Positions 21,382 through 25,620 of a DNA stretch of 25,620 bases are shown in pieces. The stretch comes from Firmicutes bacterium UBA3553. GTDB taxonomy: Bacteria; Bacillota; Clostridia; Tissierellales; Sedimentibacteraceae. The stretch's first letter is position 1; each line of letters begins with the position of its first letter. Location: the NCBI GenBank assembly GCA_002381185.1, contig DFOA01000030.1:2180-27799 (forward strand). Direction: 5' to 3'. The notes beneath the pieces were generated by a model. That model did no database searches, was not told the origin of the DNA, and saw nothing but the letters and a program-made list of their open reading frames with translations. Both the position numbers and the translations under genes were made by a program.

Positions 21382-21449
21382 TACCCTTTCCTGATATAAT
21401 AAAAAAGTAATTCTTAACAGTTTCATAATAATCGGTATTTCTGAAATTG

Positions 21450-23198
21450 TCAAAGATTCTTCAGCTGATTCTGCAATAAAACCCCCACTATATCGGCAAA
21501 CCTCTCAAGAGTGTTTATTCTTACAAAATTATGTCCGTAAATTCTTTTTGCTGATAATAAATCCTCATCTTCACCGGTAAAGACACACATAATGGTATTG
21601 CCCTTCATAATTCCCTTTTTGACTTCATAGGCAGTATCATTGACCCCTTTGATTCCGGAATATTCAGTTCGTTTCGGAATGATTCCCGTGCCCGGATTTG
21701 TTTCTATGTCATTTGGCTTGCAGTCAGAAAGAACAATAAGTATTTTATTTTCGCTCTGAGCATTTCCCATCATATGAAGCGCCGTTCTTACTGCCAAACC
21801 GTCACGGTTGCAGCCTGAAGCTCGGTAGTTGAAAATTTTATCATTTTTATCAATCTCTTCGTAATCTCTGAATAGATTTATAATTGTGTAGCCCCTGAGA
21901 CTGCAGAATGAATAAACCTTAACCGGTATCTGACAGCGTGTAAGGCTTTCAGCAATGATGTAGCCCTGAGCCGCAATAATCTCCTGCCTTTCGCATTGTG
22001 ATGCAGAGCAGTCAAGCAATATATCAACAGTAATGTTTCCTATATCATTTTTTAAATCTTTACTGAAAATTTTGTTGTCGTTAACATGGATGTTTCTCCA
22101 TATCTTGTTTGCATCCAGCTTTCCATATTTGGCCCTTACAATAGATGAATCAAAATTAACAAGCATTGTATTTCTGATTTTATTTGTAAGATTTAATATA
22201 CTGTTGTTATTTCTTGCATAATTGTCGTAATAATAGTTAATATTGGATTCATTTTGTTCCTTGGCAACCTTGTTATTATAGGCAGCATCAACATCATTTA
22301 AAGCTGACTCGTCAAACTCTCCACGTGTAATGTGCAGACGTGCTTTTTTATGGTTGCCCGTACATAAAGACTGTTCAAGTACGTTTATTTTGTGTTCAGG
22401 CAGGATTGAAACACCATAGTATTTCTGTATATATCCTCTGTCTGTATTAGTTCTTTTCCCTGTTAATTTATGAATATTAAAATTAATGTTCTTATTATCT
22501 TCATCTTGCTCAAAATAGAAATCTCTTGTAGTTTCGGCAGATTCCACAACAAGGTTTTTCATAAGTGAATATCCTTGATTTTCTGTCTTTTCTTCTTTTT
22601 CTTCAGCCGGTACTGTTGGAGTAGTTTTTTTCTTCTCTATATACTGCTTTAACGAAACTTCATAGCTGCCTGCCCTGAACTTAAAATGTTTTTTAATTAT
22701 TTCATTCATTCTAAGAACAATCTGCTCGGTATCCATGTGTTCGTCAAATTCAAGCTCATTTAAGATGTTGAGAACCTGCGCTTCTGCATCGGGATTTTCT
22801 CCCAATACCTTTTTGTAATGGGCTTTTCTTATTTCGTTCAATATGGCCCTTTCCGAAGAAGGTATCTCACCGTTCAATACCTTTTTTGAATAATTCCTGC
22901 GAAGATTCTTTAATGCAGGCCTTTCTTTTTTTCCCTTGTGATATGTGCTGTTTTCTAATCCAATCCAGGTCAGATTCTCGTAAAATTCGTGGTCCGAGTC
23001 TGTTCTGAGATAGTTGAAAAAGCTTTTTAAAAGCTGATAGTCATAGTATTTATAAACAGCGCCGATTATATAATTGCGATATATATCTGCTTTGCCGTTT
23101 TCATCATAACCCTTGGATTCAGGCTGAAATGAATAGTCTTCAGACGCATTCCAGATTATATTAAGAGCTCTCTTCTTTTCATCTCTTTGTCTTATCAT
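21450..23198 (-). CDS. VWA-domain protein (NorD/CoxE-like), partner of the MoxR ATPase
   Basis: A 582-residue protein whose ATG overlaps the stop of the ATPase gene by one base (TAATG), so translation is coupled. The N-terminal two-thirds are helical and charged with a low-complexity E/K/T/P linker at about 190-210. The C-terminal 390-580 is a von Willebrand A domain with the MIDAS motif DCSAS (about 395), a NRDGLAVRTALHM region and LIVLSDCKPND (about 493), the NorD/CbbO-type pattern. By precedent such proteins act with MoxR-type AAA+ ATPases to activate or insert metal into a partner enzyme. The partner here is unknown. Confidence 0.85.
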   Translation of the reverse strand: MIRQRDEKKRALNIIWNASEDYSFQPESKGYDENGKADIYRNYIIGAVYKYYDYQLLKSFFNYLRTDSDHEFYENLTWIGLENSTYHKGKKERPALKNLRRNYSKKVLNGEIPSSERAILNEIRKAHYKKVLGENPDAEAQVLNILNELEFDEHMDTEQIVLRMNEIIKKHFKFRAGSYEVSLKQYIEKKKTTPTVPAEEKEEKTENQGYSLMKNLVVESAETTRDFYFEQDEDNKNINFNIHKLTGKRTNTDRGYIQKYYGVSILPEHKINVLEQSLCTGNHKKARLHITRGEFDESALNDVDAAYNNKVAKEQNESNINYYYDNYARNNNSILNLTNKIRNTMLVNFDSSIVRAKYGKLDANKIWRNIHVNDNKIFSKDLKNDIGNITVDILLDCSASQCERQEIIAAQGYIIAESLTRCQIPVKVYSFCSLRGYTIINLFRDYEEIDKNDKIFNYRASGCNRDGLAVRTALHMMGNAQSENKILIVLSDCKPNDIETNPGTGIIPKRTEYSGIKGVNDTAYEVKKGIMKGNTIMCVFTGEDEDLLSAKRIYGHNFVRINTLERFADIVGVLLQNQLKNL

Positions 23199-24112
23199 TA
23201 GTCCTTAAAAATTTCATTCCTTTCAAGTTTTTCAGGTATCCTTAAACCTATGACGTCCTCAACAAGTTTTCTTTCAAAATCATCAAAGGATTTATTTGTT
23301 ATTCCCATGTTAAGAGCCTTGTTAGCCTCAAGTCCCTTGTCCATTAGACTTATTGCGGAAACAAGTCCTCTTAAATCAACAGATTTAGTAGAAATTTCCG
23401 AATTTTCGCTCTTGAGCTTCAAATCCTGAAACAGTCCTATAAATTGTTCAAGATATTGGTCATTAATATTAGGAAATTCTTTTATAAGCAATTTTTTTAA
23501 ATTTTCAGTTGACATTGCAGGCATATTTATTACCATAAAGCGTGATGTCAAAGCTTCGTTAAGCTCTCTTGTTCCTGCATAGCCGTAATTCATCGTAGCA
23601 ATGAATCTTACAGCATCATGCAGTGCAATTTTGTCATATCCGGGAACATCAATTATTCTTCTGTAGTCAAGAGTAGCATGAAGTACTGCCATGGAATCAT
23701 TTTTTGCCATGTTTATTTCATCTAATACTCCGAATCCTCCCCATTTCGCACATTCATAAATAGGTCCGTGCCTGAAAACAACTTGACCGTTTTCAAATGT
23801 ATCAGTACCTATCAATGTTGAAGAGTCCGTGTTCACATGAAATGAAACATCCCACTTGGGTCTTGCGAAGACAAGAGCAAGATTTTCAGCCAACACGTTT
23901 TTACCGGTTGCCTTTGAGCCCACCAATAATATATTTTCCCCGCAAAGCAGAGCTGTTATTGCTTGCTCCCACACATCATTGCCGTAATAATTGTATTTTG
24001 GCTGCGGAATTCTGTAATCAAGGTGAGATTCAACCTTATAGAACTTTCTGAATCTTTCTATTTCAATAATCAGCTTTTCACTGATTCCTTCTTTTCTTAA
24101 AAAATCTAACAT
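23198..24112 (-). CDS. MoxR-family AAA+ ATPase (NorQ/CbbQ type)
   Basis: A 304-residue protein with ATG behind GGGAGAAAATAA. Walker A is GSKATGKN (65-72), Walker B GVLDE (128-132), sensor 1 ATMN (172-175) and the arginine finger region TSRF (189-192). The 130-150 insert LDEINMAKNDSMAVLHATLD is typical of MoxR ATPases. It is coupled to a VWA protein, giving the standard MoxR/VWA chaperone pair. It starts 27 bp after radA. The target enzyme could be one of the metalloenzymes of the adjacent abfD operon, but nothing in the sequence proves it. Confidence 0.9.
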   Translation of the reverse strand: MLDFLRKEGISEKLIIEIERFRKFYKVESHLDYRIPQPKYNYYGNDVWEQAITALLCGENILLVGSKATGKNVLAENLALVFARPKWDVSFHVNTDSSTLIGTDTFENGQVVFRHGPIYECAKWGGFGVLDEINMAKNDSMAVLHATLDYRRIIDVPGYDKIALHDAVRFIATMNYGYAGTRELNEALTSRFMVINMPAMSTENLKKLLIKEFPNINDQYLEQFIGLFQDLKLKSENSEISTKSVDLRGLVSAISLMDKGLEANKALNMGITNKSFDDFERKLVEDVIGLRIPEKLERNEIFKD

Positions 24113-24139
24113 TTATTTTCTCCCAATTTTTATTTGACG

Positions 24140-25495
24140 CTAAAACAACAAATCCATTACCTGTCTTATATTGTTAACAGGTATTATTTCGATATTCTTT
24201 ATATCTTTTATTGTATCATTTGACTGTGCAATTATTGCTTTTTCAAAACCCATCTTCTGAGCTTCGATAAGTCTTTTTTCAATGGAGTTGACTCCTCTGA
24301 TTTCTCCTGTCAGGCCTACCTCACCTATTAATATGGTCTTAAAATCCACAGGAATTTCCTTAAAGCTTGAAGCAATGGCACATAATATCGCTAAATCTGC
24401 TGCAGGTTCCTTAAGCTGCAGACCTCCCGTAACATTTATGAACGTGTCTGAACTTTGTATTGCAAGGCCCGCCTTTTTTTCCAGGACTGCAATGAGCATA
24501 GATGCCCTGTTTTTATCGATACCTGTTGTCACTCTGTTTGCAAAGCCTGCGGGTGAATATGTAACAAGAGCCTGTATCTCAATAAGTACGGGTCTCGTAC
24601 CTTCCATTGCTGCCGTAACTACTGTTCCGTATGCATCGACGGGTCTTCCTTTCAAAAACACTTCCGAAGGATTCTCCACCTCCACAAGACCTTTTTCCCT
24701 CATTTCAAAAATTCCGATTTCATTTGTAGAACCAAAACGATTTTTAACTGATCTCAGTATACGGTATGCGAAGTGTCTTTCTCCTTCGAAGTATAGCACA
24801 GTGTCTACCATATGCTCCAATACCCTTGGCCCGGCTATGGCACCTGACTTAGTAACATGTCCCACAATAAAAGAAGCCATATTTCTAATCTTAGTCATTC
24901 GCATAACCATTGCGGTCACTTCTCTTACCTGACTCACACTTCCTGGAGCAGAGACTACTTCAGGAGAATATATGGTTTGTATTGAATCCAGCACCAAAAG
25001 ATCGGGTTCTTCTTTTTCTACAAATTCTTTTATAACATCTATATTTGTTTCGGCCAGCACATAGAGTTCACCGTCACTGACACCCAGACGATCCGCCCTG
25101 ATTTTAATCTGCTCACCTGATTCTTCACCTGATACATACAGAACCTTTAGGTTCTGCTTTGAAACATAATCGGCAACCTGCAAAAGCAAGGTTGATTTTC
25201 CAATGCCCGGGTCCCCTCCTACCAGCACCAGTGAACTTTTTATGATACCACCTCCCAGAACCCTGTCCATTTCTCTGCTGCCTGTGGAGTATCTTTCCTT
25301 TTTAGTAGAGGTAATATCTTGAATCTTTTCTATTTTTCCTTTGCTGATACCTCTCTGACTCTTGGCATCGCTTGCTCTCTGTTCTATTTCTTCGGCAAAA
25401 GTGTTCCATTGTCCGCAGGACGGACATTTCCCAAGCCACTTTGCCGTTTCATAACCGCATTCCTGGCAGACAAATTTTGTTTTTACCCTGGCCAT
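24140..25495 (-). CDS. radA: DNA repair protein RadA (Sms)
   Basis: A 451-residue protein with ATG behind GCAGGTGAAAT. It has the N-terminal zinc finger (C10, C13, C24, C27), a RecA-like core with Walker A GGDPGIGKS (93-101), the RadA-specific KNRFG (251-255) and a Lon-protease-like C-terminal domain. It helps process recombination intermediates by driving branch migration. In many Firmicutes radA lies beside clpC or disA; here it heads a radA-moxR-VWA string instead. Length and motifs are complete. Confidence 0.96.
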   Translation of the reverse strand: MARVKTKFVCQECGYETAKWLGKCPSCGQWNTFAEEIEQRASDAKSQRGISKGKIEKIQDITSTKKERYSTGSREMDRVLGGGIIKSSLVLVGGDPGIGKSTLLLQVADYVSKQNLKVLYVSGEESGEQIKIRADRLGVSDGELYVLAETNIDVIKEFVEKEEPDLLVLDSIQTIYSPEVVSAPGSVSQVREVTAMVMRMTKIRNMASFIVGHVTKSGAIAGPRVLEHMVDTVLYFEGERHFAYRILRSVKNRFGSTNEIGIFEMREKGLVEVENPSEVFLKGRPVDAYGTVVTAAMEGTRPVLIEIQALVTYSPAGFANRVTTGIDKNRASMLIAVLEKKAGLAIQSSDTFINVTGGLQLKEPAADLAILCAIASSFKEIPVDFKTILIGEVGLTGEIRGVNSIEKRLIEAQKMGFEKAIIAQSNDTIKDIKNIEIIPVNNIRQVMDLLF

Positions 25496-25572
25496 ATTTC
25501 ACCTGCTTTCATTTAATATAATTAATATATATCAACGGTAGTTTTATGTCAATATATGAAGAAAAGGTCAGT

Positions 25573-25620
25573 GGGGACGGTTCTCTCTGGACATGTAAAA
25601 CATGTCCAGAGAGAACCGTC
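25573..25620. repeat. Palindromic interspersed-repeat-like element, cut by window edge
   Basis: The 21-bp arms at 25576-25596 and 25600-25620 (GACGGTTCTC at the outer end, GGACATGT at the inner end) pair perfectly around AAA. GGG precedes the left arm, so the stem may extend past the edge. GGGGACGGTTC-type palindromes recur in clostridial genomes as REP- or MITE-like elements (from memory). It lies about 80 bp upstream of radA. Confidence 0.75.

Noticed and set aside
24282..24932. 216-codon open frame on the + strand opposite radA
   Set aside because: It is fully antisense to a conserved gene, has no ribosome site and a serine/threonine/proline-rich composition typical of a reverse-frame shadow.

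Overview
The window comes from a low-GC, AT-rich anaerobic Firmicute. The evidence is pyruvate:ferredoxin oxidoreductase, a 4-hydroxybutyryl-CoA dehydratase homologue, a sporulation-type SpoIID/peptidoglycan-binding protein, strong AGGAGG ribosome binding sites throughout and sigma-54 control of fermentation genes. An amino-acid-fermenting clostridium of the Tissierellales/Peptostreptococcales type (Sedimentibacter-like) would fit; the genus is inference.

Positions 1-6376 are the integrase end of a prophage or related integrative element that continues beyond the left edge. A leftward early operon runs from a Cro-like regulator (4576) through a Rha/KilAC antirepressor, a small HTH protein, a BRO/ORF6C antirepressor and another HTH protein to unknown small genes and a truncated phage protein at the edge. 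Two small genes (31 and 53 codons) sit in this operon. One gene on the opposite strand (2920-3171) has its own promoter and a palindrome. The rightward lysogeny module is repressor, minimal HExxH protein, tyrosine integrase, the same order as immR-immA-int in ICEBs1. Between the divergent promoters are three 15-bp operator-like palindromes, and a fourth, perfect copy lies in front of the Rha gene.

Positions 6377-6717 form a gene-free junction. It holds a phased array of 11-bp repeats that mirrors into an inverted copy around a perfect hairpin. Then come a DMT-family transporter, a convergent Lrp/AsnC regulator, a 5S/OadA-type carboxyltransferase with a strong terminator, and a SpoIID/peptidoglycan-binding protein.

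Positions 11464-19742 read leftward. The core is a likely operon: 4-hydroxybutyryl-CoA dehydratase homologue, PFOR, class-I aminotransferase, iron alcohol dehydrogenase. It is followed by a NifU-C-type Fe-S protein and a cysteine-rich CGGC protein. A textbook sigma-54 promoter (TGGCACGGAATTTGC) precedes the dehydratase, and three TGTTGC-N6-GCAACA-type palindromes lie upstream of it. The gene just upstream encodes a PAS-AAA+-Fis sigma-54 activator, the obvious candidate to bind them. The enzymes suggest ferredoxin-linked fermentation of an amino acid through oxo-acid/acyl-CoA and hydroxyacyl-CoA intermediates, but the usual CoA-transferase is absent from the window.

Positions 21450-25495 hold radA, a MoxR/NorQ-type AAA+ ATPase and a VWA-domain protein, apparently one leftward operon. 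The window ends inside a perfect 21-bp-arm palindrome that looks like an interspersed repeat. No rRNA, tRNA, CRISPR array or transposase gene was seen.
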